From assembly GCA_947650365.1 (NCBI GenBank), contig OX393553.1, positions 68,772,216-68,836,215 on the forward strand: a stretch of DNA of 64,000 nucleotides. The letters run 5' to 3'. Of the stretch, positions 11,637-23,080 are shown in pieces. Position 1 is the stretch's first letter; each line of letters begins with the position of its first letter. The notes under the pieces are model-generated. The model ran no database searches. It was not told the DNA's origin and saw only the letters and a list, made by a program, of their open reading frames with translations. The position numbers and the translations under genes are program-made. The DNA comes from Chamaelirium japonicum. Lineage: Eukaryota > Streptophyta > Magnoliopsida > Liliales > Melanthiaceae.

Positions 11637-12125
11637 GCCGTGTCTCCACGTTACTTCATGTGAGAGCTTTAGAGGGGTTGCCCAGGACAAAGGTCTTTAC
11701 AAGGTTTCGGGTTTCTTAAGAGGTTAAGTGGTTTTTGCCTTTGCTTTTGTCCCTTCCGTGCTTCACGCATTCTCGGCTAAAGGGCTTTCGGTATCATTTC
11801 CTCAATCTTCTTATCTTCCTTGGCTTTTGCTAGACCTCGGTGTCCTTGATTGTCGGTTCACGGTGTCGATCTTACTTTTGACGTCAGCTTTGGCTTTGGC
11901 TTGGCTTTTAAGTTGCTATAACGCTTGCGCTTGAACGTAGATGGAGAGGCTTGTGGTGCTTTAGTTCTTTCAGACTTCGCATCGTATTGGCTAGAACGTG
12001 CGTTGCTTTTGCTCGTGATCGCCATAGCTCATTGACTTCAGCACGTGCATTGCTTTGGTGCGGCTTTACCTTTGCTTTGCTTCGGCTCCTTGCTTTTGTT
12101 TTGGCTTGATCTTCTCCTCGAACAA
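11637..12125 (-). mobile_element. Tat-like LTR U5 segment in inverted orientation
   Basis: This block is the reverse complement of roughly 57610-58140 of the intact LTR. For example, GTGTCTCCACGTT, GGGGTTGCCCAGGACAAAGG and CATTCTCGGCTAAAGGGC all align only on the opposite strand. The block sits between plus-oriented LTR sequence and plus-oriented gag-protease sequence, so the U5 part was inverted in place, or joined from a second copy. Confidence 0.7.
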
Positions 12126-13185
12126 CGATGGCGACACCACAAGAAAGATTAGGTGGCAAAAAAACTACCCGAAAGAAGAACCAACAAGAAGAAAAATAAA
12201 GCTCCAGAAAGAAAGGTGTTTATAGTACCGCCAGCAAGTTCAGATGATCTTTTTCAGCAAAGTCTTTTGAAACTAGTAACGTTGCAGGAGGTCATTCCCA
12301 ATTGCTTTCTCTAAGACGATCAACACCATAGAGTCTCATGCTGCATGGTTGAAGTTCATGAGATACGGCAAGAAAACGATGAAGACGAAGGCGAGTCCAT
12401 CAAAGAAAGTGGCTCCGACGATAAAGAAGACAATTTCGATAAGAAAGACGCTGCTTTTCACGACGAGGTAATCTTGCACCTATCGGTGGTAGAAGTATTG
12501 TGCCTTCCCGAAAAGGCTCACCTGACAATGGCTGTGGCCCTGACCAATCCGGATAGCTACAAGAAAAAGAAGAAGGTTGGTGAGAAAGGTAAAGCTTCTG
12601 CATCCTGTGATACTACGATAACCTTCTCGGATGAAGATATGCAACTAGGTGCACGATTGCATAATAAGCTAGTCTATGAATACATCAAAGAAAAGCCAGT
12701 GAATTGAATCCTGCTGGATTGTGGCTTTACCATCAATATCATGCCATTTCAAAAAATGAGGGGGTTAGGTATTACCACTGATCAGCTTTCATAAAGCCAG
12801 CTGGTCATCCAAGGGTTCAACCAAGGTGGACAGTCAACCATCGGCATCATTCGTCTGAAGCTCTCCCTCAACCAGCTAGACACGATGGTCCTCTTCCATT
12901 TCATCGACTACCAAACATCGTATCGCCTCTTGTTGGGAGGAACTTGACTACACGAAAATGGCATTGTGGTGTATACCTGGCACTAATGCCTCAAGTACTA
13001 TGACGAAGGCATGTAGAAGTGCATCGTCACCGACGATAATCCGTTCAATAAGACCGAAGCACACCTTGCCGATGCCAAGTTCTACCAGTCCAAAGACCTT
13101 ATTGCGGAAGTCCTTCTTGCCAAAGTTCCTCGAGCCCAGGTAGCCAAAACGGTGAAGCGGAACAAGCCGTCTCTAGTTAGTTGAT
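12126..13185 (+). pseudogene. Tat-like gag-protease pseudogene
   Basis: Translations across frames match the region of the intact polyprotein at 61130-62130. A basic Lys-rich stretch comes first, then HDEVILHLSVVEVLCLPEKA, TFSDEDMQLGARLHNK and YIKEKPVN with a stop at 12705-12707. The protease core follows: LLDCG, GLGITTDQLS, a stop, then QLVIQGFNQGGQS. It ends with TEAHLADAKFYQ. At least four stop codons break the frame, and the catalytic segment reads LDCGFTIN where the intact copy has LDCGSAVN. The N-terminal gag (about 900 residues) is missing. Confidence 0.8.
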
Positions 13186-13189
13186 CACA

Positions 13190-13739
13190 ATACATCTATA
13201 GCAATTCTTGGATGAGTGTTAGGGGTTTGGTTTTTTTTTTTGAGAATCTATCTTGGGGAATGAGCTCGGGGTTTGGTTTTGAAAGGAAAAAAACCAAGCT
13301 AGTATATCCATTTTAATATGAAACCTTACATCTCAAAAGCAAAGAAGGGATCTTAATTACAGTCATTGATAGCTCTCAAGGAGGGACATCGGGTAAAGGA
13401 ATGAAAATTGAGCTGATTCTAAGAAAAATCAGGAGAAGGAATAAAGGCAGGGTTTAAATGGCCTCTTACTTGCCATTCAAAAGAGAATAAGCTTAGGGGC
13501 CTTAATTACAGCCATTGATGGATCTTCATAAGGGAAATCAAGTAAAGAGGAGAGGGAGATCGAGTATGATTGACTTCCAATTTGGAGCTGATGGCGTAAA
13601 TTCCGCTCGCTGAATAGTAGGAGAAAAGAGGAGAAGAAAATTCGATGGTGGTCAGTTATGCCTCTCACTCTCTCTAATAATCGATCGTGCCCCTCCACAC
13701 CGGCAGATAAAATCGATCATGAATAGCTGAGAACGAAAA

Positions 13740-13789
<50 letters not shown>

Positions 13790-14084
13790 CGGGGGAATTG
13801 GAGAGATCAAGATTTAAGAGGGCTAGTCCGGTTGGATGCATTGGATATCTGAGATTGAAATATGTTGATTTCTTGGATACATTGGACGGTTGAGATCGGA
13901 ATAGGTTAGAGTCATAGTCTTGCTGATCCGGTGATTATTTCCTTTTTGGGAGATCCGGAGATCAGGATTTAAGATTATTGGATGTAATGGACGGTTAAGA
14001 TCGGGTGATTTATCCCCCGGGGTGAATGTTCATATGGGTTTAAATCCTGGCCTTTTATTTTAAATAAATCATGATCGTTGTTTG
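13190..14084. other. Non-coding stretch with imperfect duplication
   Basis: Two similar blocks (about 13340-13450 and 13485-13600) share a CTTAATTACAG.CATTGAT core and neighbouring purine-rich sequence, suggesting a diverged tandem duplication. TTAGGGGTTTGGTTTT near 13220 recurs at 19329. No genes recognised. Confidence 0.45.
13743..13787. repeat. (GA)n microsatellite
   Basis: 45-bp pure GA run. Confidence 0.97.
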
Positions 14085-14195
14085 TGTTGGAATTGGATCC
14101 GCTTATCAGAGTCGCAGCGGAAGCAAAAGATAGATCCGAAGATCATACAGTGTATGTTTCATTACAATTAATTTTACAAAACAATCTAAGTAATA
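14085..14195 (-). mobile_element. Truncated 3' LTR of a deleted copia element
   Basis: TGTTGGAATTGGATCCGC and the following ~110 bp match the LTR starting at 17200 with a few substitutions. After that the match stops and protease sequence begins, so most of this LTR was deleted together with most of pol. Confidence 0.75.
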
Positions 14196-15240
14196 AACTT
14201 CTTCCATCAAGAAACTGCAAGATGACATCTCTAACTGCTTCAGCCTCTGTCACGGCCTCAGTTCCCATGCTTAGGATCATCTCTCTATCACCCAGTTTTC
14301 TTGTCTCCTTGAACCCTTGCAAATTATTGTAAGCATGATTAGTGGAACCAGAATCCACAATCCATAAAACTGGAGAACAATTGGATGCTACAAGAGATTC
14401 TACTATGTGGATTTGAGATATACCTGTCTCAGCCTTCTTGGAAGCCGCACGGCAGTCGCCCTTCCAGTGCCCCTTCTTGCCGCATCAGAAACATTTTCCT
14501 TTGGGCTTCGCCGGACTATTTTGCTTAGGAACCTGCAACTACACTTGGCCCATCTTCACGGGCTTCTTAGACTTTCTTTTCTGAAACTTGCCTTTGGCTT
14601 TCAGAGAATAATTCCGCTCTACGTTCAGGGATTGGGCTCCTGCCTTCATCCCGTCCTCTACCGCCTGGAGCATCGCTAGGAGCTCTGCGTTAGACATCTC
14701 CAACCAGTTAAGGTTAAAGTTGGTAACGAAGCCCTCAAATGCTCCTGACAGAGACGCGAGGAAAATGTCGGTCTGGATCTTTGTATCCAAGATGACATCG
14801 AAGGAACCAAGTTCATTCACATGGCCAAACAATTTCAGCATATGATCCCGAACTAAAGTCCCCTCTGCCATCTTCGTGGACACCAATTTCTTGATGGTCA
14901 GGTAACGAGTTACCCGACTACGACCCTCGAACATTTTCTTTAGGTAGAACATCATGTCTGAAGCGACGACCATGTCTACGACTTGCTTCTGAAGGACGGT
15001 CTGCAAGGATGCCACTATGTAGCACTTGCATGTCTTATCAGCATCTAGCCAGTCTTTCCATTCCTTCAACTGAGCCTCAGTTACACTTGGTCCCGGTATG
15101 ACTGGTTGAGGGGTACATAGGGTAATTGTGTGTTTGCCAACCCTTAGGACGAGCATCGGGTTACGCTTCCAGTCCTTGTAGTTTGGTCCCGTAAGTTTGT
15201 TATCATTAAGTATGGAGGCAAGGGGGTTGAGCTTGGTCAT
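14196..15240 (-). pseudogene. Copia gag with partial protease, deletion derivative
   Basis: Minus-strand frame from ATG at 15240 gives a 233-residue copia gag. It opens LTGPNYKDWKRNPMLVLRVG-like and carries the helical UBN2-type region with DMMFYLKKMF, TKMAEGTLVRDHMLKL and FNLNWLEMSNAELLAML. Beyond the TAG at 14539-14541 the same frame continues. It passes a CCHC zinc knuckle whose second residue is now a stop (TGA at 14485-14487), then GKKGHWKGDC, then the protease start WIVDSGSTNHAY. Both stops fit C-to-T changes on the coding strand. Integrase, reverse transcriptase and RNase H are gone. The frame runs directly into the LTR stub at 14195. The element is Ty1/copia; I do not assign a lineage. 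Confidence 0.8.
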
Positions 15241-17185
15241 GATTTCTGTAAATAATGGTTCAAAGCAAAATTAGGATTTACTACAATCTATTTCATGGAA
15301 TTTAGAAATAGATAATGTTTACTTCAGCCGCTATGTCTTCACTACCTCAAGTGGAGACATTCAGGAATCTAAATTCCCTGGGCTCGAGCACTGAGACTAT
15401 CGGCCTTGAATTGGAGACAGCATCTCGGTGAGAGCATGCAACCGCTTCTGCCAACGGGGTTTTTACGACCCAGTCTTCATCAGAATTACCCATGATAAAC
15501 TGAAAGACCTCCCAGCCTCCTTTTGGCCAGCTTTATGTGACCCGCGTGCGCAGCAACGGCAGCTTCACACAAGCTTTCGGATGCTTCCCACAAATCTATG
15601 TGGTGTCGGCAGGGGGGTTCATAGGCTCCCACGGTGCAGGAAAAAAACCATCACCAACTGCCACCGGCATCCTTCATGTCCCGAAGGAAACTATTAGGCG
15701 AACCAGCATGGAAGGAAACACAGCTCTTACCCGGTGGGAATATCGAATTGTGTACCTCCCACCCAGACCCTTAGCCGGTTGATTGTGGAGGCCAGGGGCT
15801 CCCATTTGGAGGGAACCTCTTACATATCCCTTCTTTATGAGGTTTTATGCATATCTAGAAAGGTCACGACCTCCTAGACTTAGACCCTGTTCTACCGTGC
15901 TCCCATTAGGATTACAAACCTTCCCGCAAAGCATTAGTATCCTCGGAAAATATCATAGTCCCTATATTGAATACTCAGCTTTCGCCTTTCTTGCAAGGAT
16001 CACATTACATAGATTCCAAGTATCCCGATACTTTACTAGTTTACCCATAATCCTAAGATCTGGAGCCTAGCCTAAGGTCGATGTGGAAAGGACTCCCACT
16101 ACGATGACGCCTCATTCACAATTTGATGCCTGATGTCATAGTAGACCTTATCTCATTATAGGTTTCGATGCTTGCCAAATAGGGACATCCGACAACCTCC
16201 GTCGGTCCTCAACCTAATGGTGGCATAACCAAATCGTGATGAGTTCATACTACCATCAAACGTCATCTAGAAACGGGTATCACACAGTGAAATCCTAACC
16301 TAACTTGGTCGCTAGGACCACATGGGGAAATGGCATCCCACTAGGGTTATCATACTTCTTATGGAGACATTAGTTATCTTTAAACAAATCTAACACTGCG
16401 TCTATCTCGGTGCATAGTACTTGGCTACCTGAACTACCACGAGGGCGGTTATCACCTTTTCTTTTAGCTAGCCTCTGGATTCGCACGTGTTAGAACCATA
16501 TAGAGAAACCGATGAATCCATAAGCTTAGTACTAACCCTAAGCCTGATCTAGAGATAAACTCACAAGCAAGATAGATAATCACATTATCATCGGGGTTCT
16601 CTAAACACTAAGAAAAGAGAATCAATAGAAATAGCATCCAAACTGAATCAAGTCCAGGGTCCGACCCCTGAACCTGAATAGCACAGCTAAGATATCCTGC
16701 TCTTCCGTTCTGCACGATCTCTGACGACGATCCCCATCATCGTCAACGTGCATGCTTTCGTCGGGTCTTTGCACGCCATGGTACCGCTTGCTCGAATCGT
16801 GGATATAGCATCATCTCCTTCTTCCTATGATCGAAAAACTAACACGCTTCGAGCAAGTGCTCGTTCATGTACAATTTCGCTAGAAAGAAAAGAAAACAAT
16901 CTTAGAAACATGGCCAGGGAACCGAGGATGTTCAACCCCCACCCCTGCCCATCTAGAGCCTTAAAATCCACAAGCACAATAATAATCAATGCAAAAATTA
17001 AATCAGGGGTCCGACCCCCGGAAGCATACAATCACAGATTACTATTCAACACGGCACCTGCAAAAAGACGATACATAGCACAGTCCATATTCATGATCTA
17101 CGCCAAACCCCGACGAAAACATATGCCATCATATATTCACATGATGTTTTCACGAATTTATACATGAAACACACACCAAAGCGTG
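15241..17185 (-). other. Long untranslated leader of the deleted copia element
   Basis: About 1.9 kb between the primer-binding site and the gag start, without a convincing frame. Frames of 80-140 codons on the plus strand here show no known motif. The leader is unusually long compared with the ~260-bp leader of the copia copies at 43814-44071. Confidence 0.5.
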
Positions 17186-17197
17186 GCTCTGATACCA
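17186..17197 (-). other. Primer-binding site, tRNA-iMet type
   Basis: Minus strand reads TGGTATCAGAGC, two bases from the LTR end at 17200. Confidence 0.9.
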
Positions 17198-17199
17198 AC

Positions 17200-19127
17200 T
17201 GTTGGAATTGGATCCGCTTATCAGAGTCGCAGCGGAAGCAAAAGATAGATCCAAAGATCATATGATGTATGTTTCATTATAATTAATTCTATAAAACAAT
17301 TTACATACAAATCTATGATCATAGAATATGTGCGGACACCCTAGAGGTATACTACGATTTACTGAAGACATGCATGCATCTAGTTAGGTGTTTAGAATCA
17401 TCATACCTTTTGGATCTATGATCTGGAGAGAACGGAACGATGAAGGAAAGCTGTCGGATAGCACCTTGTCCTTTGCGAATTGAGGAATCCTCGAAATCCC
17501 GTCTCTGAGTGCAAGGATTACGAGCTGACGGAGGAATTCGTTGCGAAGACGATGGCGAGCCGTGAGATCTCCTCCTTCTCTTTCTCTCTTCTTTCTTCTC
17601 CTTCCTTTCTCTTTCTTCTTCCTTTTTTTTCCTCTTTCTTCCTTGGCCGAAACCACAAAGAGAGGGAGAGAGGGAGAGGTTTGGGTATTAGGAGAGGGGA
17701 GGCACTAAAGGCCGGTCCCTCCCCCTCCTCTATACATATTGGACCGGTCTCCTAGTGCCATACGCAAGCTAGGGCCGGCCCTAATTAGATTAGGATGAGG
17801 GGGGGTCGATTTTTAGGGATTCCAAGTGTCTATCGTGAAGCCTGGATGAAAACGCCTTCACGAAAAGTGAAAAACTGAAAGAGAGATTGAGTGAGGTGCG
17901 CTACTCGGAATCGAGTTCCGTTAGTGCCTATGAGCTCCTGGAATTATTCTGCTCATTCTAAGATCCATATTCAATATGTTCTGAGCTATATTTCAGTATT
18001 TATCAAAATACCTCTACTGCCCGTAACACATACGAATTAGGTTCTTAGGATCCGGGCTTATGCTCAATCGCGCTACTTCGCATCCAACGTATCCAACTAG
18101 GTCGGGGAACAATTCCTATACGCAACGACAGGGTGGAACCTTCAGGGTTCGGGATCTCTAGCTCCAATCGGATCCCTGATTAACTGTTCCGGTGACACAC
18201 CAAAAGTTTCATTAATCAGCCCTAATCCGATTAACCCGCGTAGCCACCCAGAGTGCGACACGAGTTGAACTCTAGTGATCCTAAACTTATGTTACTCCCT
18301 CGTAACCCTGTTCTCTACTATACTTTGATAATCCTTAGTCCCTCCTATTACTGGTGCCATGATACGACTCGGGCGGTGGGGAGCATCGTCAGATCTGATC
18401 GATCATCTGACTAGGAATTGATGACTTGTCATCTATAACACCACACACCTTCCGGTGCTATGCCTAGCACCCGGAACATCGTTAGTCATACTGACAACCA
18501 CCAGGCCTGGGTTAACTGTGTGGACAAATTGACTCATCAAAATACACCCATCCAATACTGGACGTCGGATAACCTGTATGGATTACATGTCACTCAAGCG
18601 CTAGCCGGGTAGCCCAACGTACCGTGGTATTGAACTATGGAAGGTCCGCACACGTTGGCACATCAAAGCACCACATAACTGGTTGGCCCAATATAAATGG
18701 TCCCTCAGGGTTAAGGACATATTATCTATAGTAGTAAGACGGTTTATGCACCAGTGTCTGAATCACTGAACTGTGCACCGTCTTGGTTCCTGTTCAACAT
18801 GATCATCGTGCTTGGTCAGGTGAATGGGAATCCCGCATTCCCGTGGTGGAGACTTCACCACATCCTCTACCTGCCAACAGCTTGTTCTCGGTGAAGCGAC
18901 CAGCATCACCTAAGCTGTGAACTAGTTCTAGGTCTACACATAACTGGTCCACTGGGTCTCCCAAGCATGGATCAACCATGCGCCTTAGTGGCCTACTGTG
19001 TTCCCTAGGGTCCTTTATTATATGTGTATTAATATATACCATAGTAGTATTCTAATTAAAGCAATAACCAAATGCATATTTATTAATGTTAATACAGAAA
19101 ATCCACGCTAAGGACACACGAGCTACA
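17200..19127 (-). mobile_element. 5' LTR of the deleted copia element
   Basis: Starts TGTTGGAATTGG beside the primer site and probably ends at GAGCTACA (19120-19127), about 1.93 kb, giving TG...CA ends. The inner end is certain. The outer end is inferred from the TG/CA rule only, because the opposite LTR is truncated and no 5-bp target duplication was found (ACTAC versus GTTTG). Confidence 0.6.
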
Positions 19128-19628
19128 ACTACCCCCTATAAAATTGTCCCCTATTATATAGATGTGCTGAGTTTTTGCATGGGCATGTGGAATTGCTTCT
19201 TATTGTTAGATTTTTAACTGCCTAAGTATTCTACTGTATATCTTTTTTATTCTATGATAAACAACTATATGTTTGACCACTAGTTGGATAAAAAACTAGA
19301 GACGGCTTGCCCTGCTATAGATGTACTGTTAGGGGTTTGGTTTTGAATTGCTATTGGGCATTGATGCGGGACAAACCCCTAACTACTGGTCTTCTACATC
19401 AGTGCCTAATAACAATTGCCCAATAGCAATTGTTGGAGCTGATTGTGTTTTCGACGCAATATTGATAATAATCCCTAGTTAGTTGATCACAGGGTGTTAA
19501 CTTAGTGCTTGTAGTTACCTAGTTAAGTTTAGTCTGCATCACACATGTGAGCCAATCATTTTGTGGTTCTTGTCACGTGGATGATAGATGTGTGGGGACC
19601 ATATCCAGTAAGTGAGTGAAACGGTTAG
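19128..19628. other. Non-coding stretch with a small inverted repeat
   Basis: TTGCTATTGGGC near 19350 and GCCCAATAGCAA near 19425 form a hairpin of about 90 bp span. From 19500 to 19628 the sequence may be the internal part of a further TRIM unit, because a primer-binding site faces it at 19629. No genes. Confidence 0.4.
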
Positions 19629-19640
19629 GCTCTGATACCA
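19629..19640 (-). other. Second tRNA-iMet primer-binding site
   Basis: Minus strand TGGTATCAGAGC directly abutting the TG end of the short LTR at 19641. Confidence 0.85.
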
Positions 19641-19977
19641 TGTGAAGAACCCAGACCATTTGATACCCACCACCTCACAAAATTGGCTTGTAAGGGGAGT
19701 TTCAAGGTTGGTATATAAACAGTCCATCACCCGCTCCCATTATCGATATAGGACTAATCCGTGTGAGGCATGACCATTTTAACACCCCCCCTCATGCGGG
19801 ACAAGCGTGGCACGAGCACATTCAAGAGGAGCTCCCGAAGCTAGTCTGACTCTGATACCATGTGAGAATTTCTTTATCCTAAATCCAGGTATTGAGATGA
19901 GGCCCCATCATACATATAAAGATAATTTACGCCCTCTACTTTACCGAGGTGAGACTAATCCTCCCACAATTTTAACA
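19641..19977 (-). mobile_element. TRIM-like miniature LTR element
   Basis: Read on the minus strand: a short LTR (19977-19861, 117 bp, TGTTAAAAT...TCTCACA), then TGGTATCAGAGT (19860-19849). A tiny internal region of about 60 bp follows, then a G7 polypurine tract (19791-19785) and a second short LTR (19784-19641, 144 bp, TGTTAAAATGG...TTCTTCACA). A further primer site at 19640-19629 comes next. Two short LTR-like repeats, an iMet primer site, a polypurine tract and no coding capacity define terminal-repeat retrotransposons in miniature. The repeats are well diverged from each other. The extra primer site suggests a partial tandem unit. Confidence 0.65.
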
Positions 19978-20560
19978 TGAACAACTTGCACCCTTTCATT
20001 TATTTCTTGGGAATGCAAGTCCATCGTACTTTTGATAATTATTTCTCACTCAAACCTGGTGTGCCTTGCAACTTTTACTGCGGTTTGGCCTTGATGAAGC
20101 AAAGCCTACGAAGACTCCCCTCGCCAGGCTCACACTTCACTAAGAAAGATGGTGATCTCTTTACTGGCATCTCTAGCTATCGTGAGCTTGTTGGCTCACT
20201 TCAATATCTTACTATGACTCGTCTCGACATCTCCTATGTTGTTAACCAAGCATGCCAATGTATGCATGCTCCTAGGACATCTCATTTGGCTGCCGCAAAG
20301 CGCATTTGACGAAATGTGAAAGGTACAATTCAACTTGGTCTTTGCTTCACTAAGTGTTCTCATTTCCTCTTGCGTGGCTGCCCGGATTCCGATTGGGCAG
20401 GTTGCCCGGATGATCACCGGTCCATCTTAGGTTTTGTTATTTTTTAGGCTCAAATCTTATTTCTTGGTCAGCTAAGAAGCAACAATCTATATCACGGAAG
20501 CTGAATATCGTGCTTTCGCATATCTAAGAAGTAACTATCTATACTGTGTTCATTTTGATT
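19977..20560 (+). pseudogene. Copia reverse transcriptase/RNase H pseudogene
   Basis: Plus-strand translation gives the end of a copia RT: FIYFLGMQVHRT, SYRELVGSLQYLTMTRLDIS and YVVNQACQCMHAPRTSHLAA. A stop follows (20307-20309). The next segment continues in frame, KGTIQLGLCFTKCSHFLLRG, and reaches the RNase H motif DSDWAGCPDDHRS. The end is frame-broken, with a trace of EAEYRAFAYL. This is a clear relic with several stops and a frameshift. Nothing upstream of the TRIM-like element extends it, so the TRIM and the relic may be adjacent by insertion. Confidence 0.85.
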
Positions 20561-21280
20561 TCTTTGCCAAAAAAAAAAATATTTTTTTTTGAGAAATCCC
20601 TCTCAGAGAATGAGGGGGGGGGGGGGGGGGGTTCGGCCTAGACTTCTACCTGTTTATTAAAAGAGAGAGAGTAATAGTACAAAGATTGCTCGACCGGCTT
20701 AGTTACAAAGATCAAGGAGGAAAAAATAGTGCCCCGTTGCCGCATTACACGTCTAGAGATGGATCAGTGATTTGGTGTGCGAGATAATATTATCTGTCGG
20801 GCCGCTCCTCTCTTGAAAGACCCGACGATTGTGCTCCAGCTAACTCACCCAGGAGATCCCAATACTAGCATATCCCACCTCCGCCTATCGACGTTCCAGA
20901 ACTTTCTACGCCGCCAGGTCTTCCACAGAAGCTCAATGGAGGCCGGCGGAAAGCTCATATACAATTTCAAGAGAAAGTGGATCCACACCTATCAAAAAAA
21001 TATAGAAAAATATAATTTCCCCACCAACTCCATGTGGGTCGCGGAATGTCCAAATCTCCAAGCAAAAGATCCGGATATACGCTCTAATTCCCTTCCCCCA
21101 TCACGAATTCCCCACAAAAGTCAAACGAGTCATCGCCTCCCTCAAATTGTAACGTCTCCGGAACAATAACCCGTATAGAACCTTGCATACGGAATCTTTA
21201 ACATATGAGAAATTCTATGGACCCACTTTGGTACCCCTATTGTCCCCACATTTAACTGAATTCCGATCCCTGCCAATAGC
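20561..21280. other. Possible minus-strand LINE tail; otherwise unassigned
   Basis: A T run (about 20583-20590) followed by GAGAAATCCCTCTCAGAGAA and an 18-base G run (20614-20631) resembles the reverse of a LINE 3' UTR with its A tail. Similar T-run plus GAGAAATC starts occur at 23452 and 51072. Sequence to 21280 has chance frames only. Confidence 0.35.
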
Positions 21281-21700
21281 TAGGGGTGGCAATCCTTGAC
21301 CCGACCCACCAACCCGACCTGAAGTTAGCGGGTCTGGATTTGATCTAAACGGGTTCGGGTCATAAAGGGGTTGACCTGACTGACTTGTTGATTTAATGGT
21401 CGGGTTCGGGTTTGTATTTATAACCCGATTTGACCCATTTGCCAAATGGATCGTGTCAACCCGACCCGACCCTCGCCAACCCGGCCCAATCCGACCTGAC
21501 TTGACCCAACCCGATCGATTTACATGGGTTCTGTGGACCCAACCCAAGCCAACCCGACCCGACCCGACCCGTTTATTAAATGGATCGGGTTTGGGTTTAG
21601 GTTTTTGGCCCGTTTATTAAACCGGTCTGATTCAAATTGGGTGTTTTGCTTTTATACCTATGTCTCAACCTGACCCGAACACGACCCATTGCCACCCCTG
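21281..21700. mobile_element. hAT-like MITE, GGGGTGGCAA type
   Basis: Starts TAGGGGTGGCAATCC and ends CATTGCCACCCCTG. The interior has repeated ACCCGACC / GGTCGGGT units. Target duplication is not clear (CCAATAGC versus GTCCCCTA). Confidence 0.6.
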
Positions 21701-21723
21701 GTCCCCTATAGTAGCATCCCCAT

Positions 21724-22174
21724 TAGGGCTGGCAATTTCGGACCCGACACGAAGTTAGCGGGTCTGGGTCAGGGCTAAACAGGTTCGGGTCATAAACGGG
21801 TCGACACGATAGACCCGTTTAATAAACGGGTCGGGTCCGGGTTTAGGGTCTGGACACGGTAGACCCGGAAAGATCCGTTTAAAATTGAACGTGTCGGGTC
21901 GGGTCTACCCGCAATTGATCTTGTAATATATAGTATCAGCAGATCTATCGGGTTAGGTCGGGTCGAGTCGGATTGGGTCGGATCGGGTCAACTGAATAAA
22001 CCCATGTATTAAACGGGTCCTATCGGGTCTACCCGTTTATAAACGGGTCGGGTACGGGTTTAGGATCTAGACATGATTAGTTAAATGGGTCGGGTCCGGG
22101 TCTAGGGGTATTGGACATGACCCGAAACTAGACATGACACGAACCCGACCCGACACAACCCATTGCCACCCCTA
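21724..22174. mobile_element. hAT-like MITE with perfect 8-bp target duplication
   Basis: Starts TAGGGCTGGCAATTTCGG and ends CATTGCCACCCCTA. Both sides carry ATCCCCAT (21716-21723 and 22175-22182). The interior is made of ACGGGTCGGGTC-like units. 451 bp, non-coding. Only 23 bp from the previous, related MITE. Confidence 0.85.
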
Positions 22175-22435
22175 ATCCCCATGCGACCGGAACAGTCTTG
22201 CCGCCGTCGGATTAAGTGCCACCTTTAGAATGCATCAAAATCATGTTTTTTTTTTTTTTGGACCAGCTATGTGGTCTAAGGACATGGCGCTAAAACAAGA
22301 GCTCATAGATCCAGAGATCAAAATGGGAGGAATACAAATTATACAACATTATTACTATTTATTAAATTTTATAATCATGTGGACATGACATCCCTGTTGG
22401 AATAACAATTTCCACGAACCCCGACCATGAAGATA

Positions 22436-23080
22436 TATATGGTCCCCGTATAAAATTATTCGGTTGAACTGTTGCATGGGCTGACATGGACCAACATATA
22501 TCTCACAGCAGTCCGATATCATGCACTCACCATATAAGTGTGAATCGCACCTAGCCATGGATGCAGGCATCCTCATGAGTGAATCACATTGATTCTGAAT
22601 TTTGTGCAACAGACGTTACAGACTGTCAACATCCACGAGAAAAACTTTGGTGTAACCGTGATACACATAAGCTCCTGTAACAAGTCAATCACAAACACCC
22701 TATACACCTCTATGAACTGCATCATAGCCACACGATGACAGCCACTAGGGCAGGTGCATGGCACTCAGCCCCAATTGCACATCTTTGTTTTTTATAACCG
22801 TTTAAAACAGAATAATCTATGAGGTGCAATTGGGGTCCAGTGCAATCCACCTGTCCTGGTGGTTGCCATCGTGTGACTATGATGCAGTGCATAGGATATT
22901 TAGACATTTGTGATTGACTTGTTACATGAACGTGTATTACGGTTACACCAAAGTTTTTCTCCTACAACCACGGCTAAATGCGATATTTTCTCCAATAGGA
23001 TTTAATCGGATGGTTGTGCTATGTGTTGTACCATGTCAGCCCCTACAACAGTTTCACAACATATTTTCTGATAAACCTCC
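22436..23080. repeat. Large imperfect palindrome
   Basis: Left arm about 22436-22780 and right arm about 22828-23080 are complementary. GTAACAAGTCAATCACAAA pairs with the complement of TTTGTGATTGACTTGTTAC. GGGCTGACATGG, the CCACACGATG block and the CCCCAATTGCAC block all pair in the same order. It belongs to the duplicated segment (copy A). Confidence 0.75.

Noticed and set aside
4712..19860. GCTCTGATACCA strings as possible tRNA genes
   Set aside because: Only the 3' end of initiator-Met tRNA is matched, always beside an LTR end; these are primer-binding sites, not tRNA genes.
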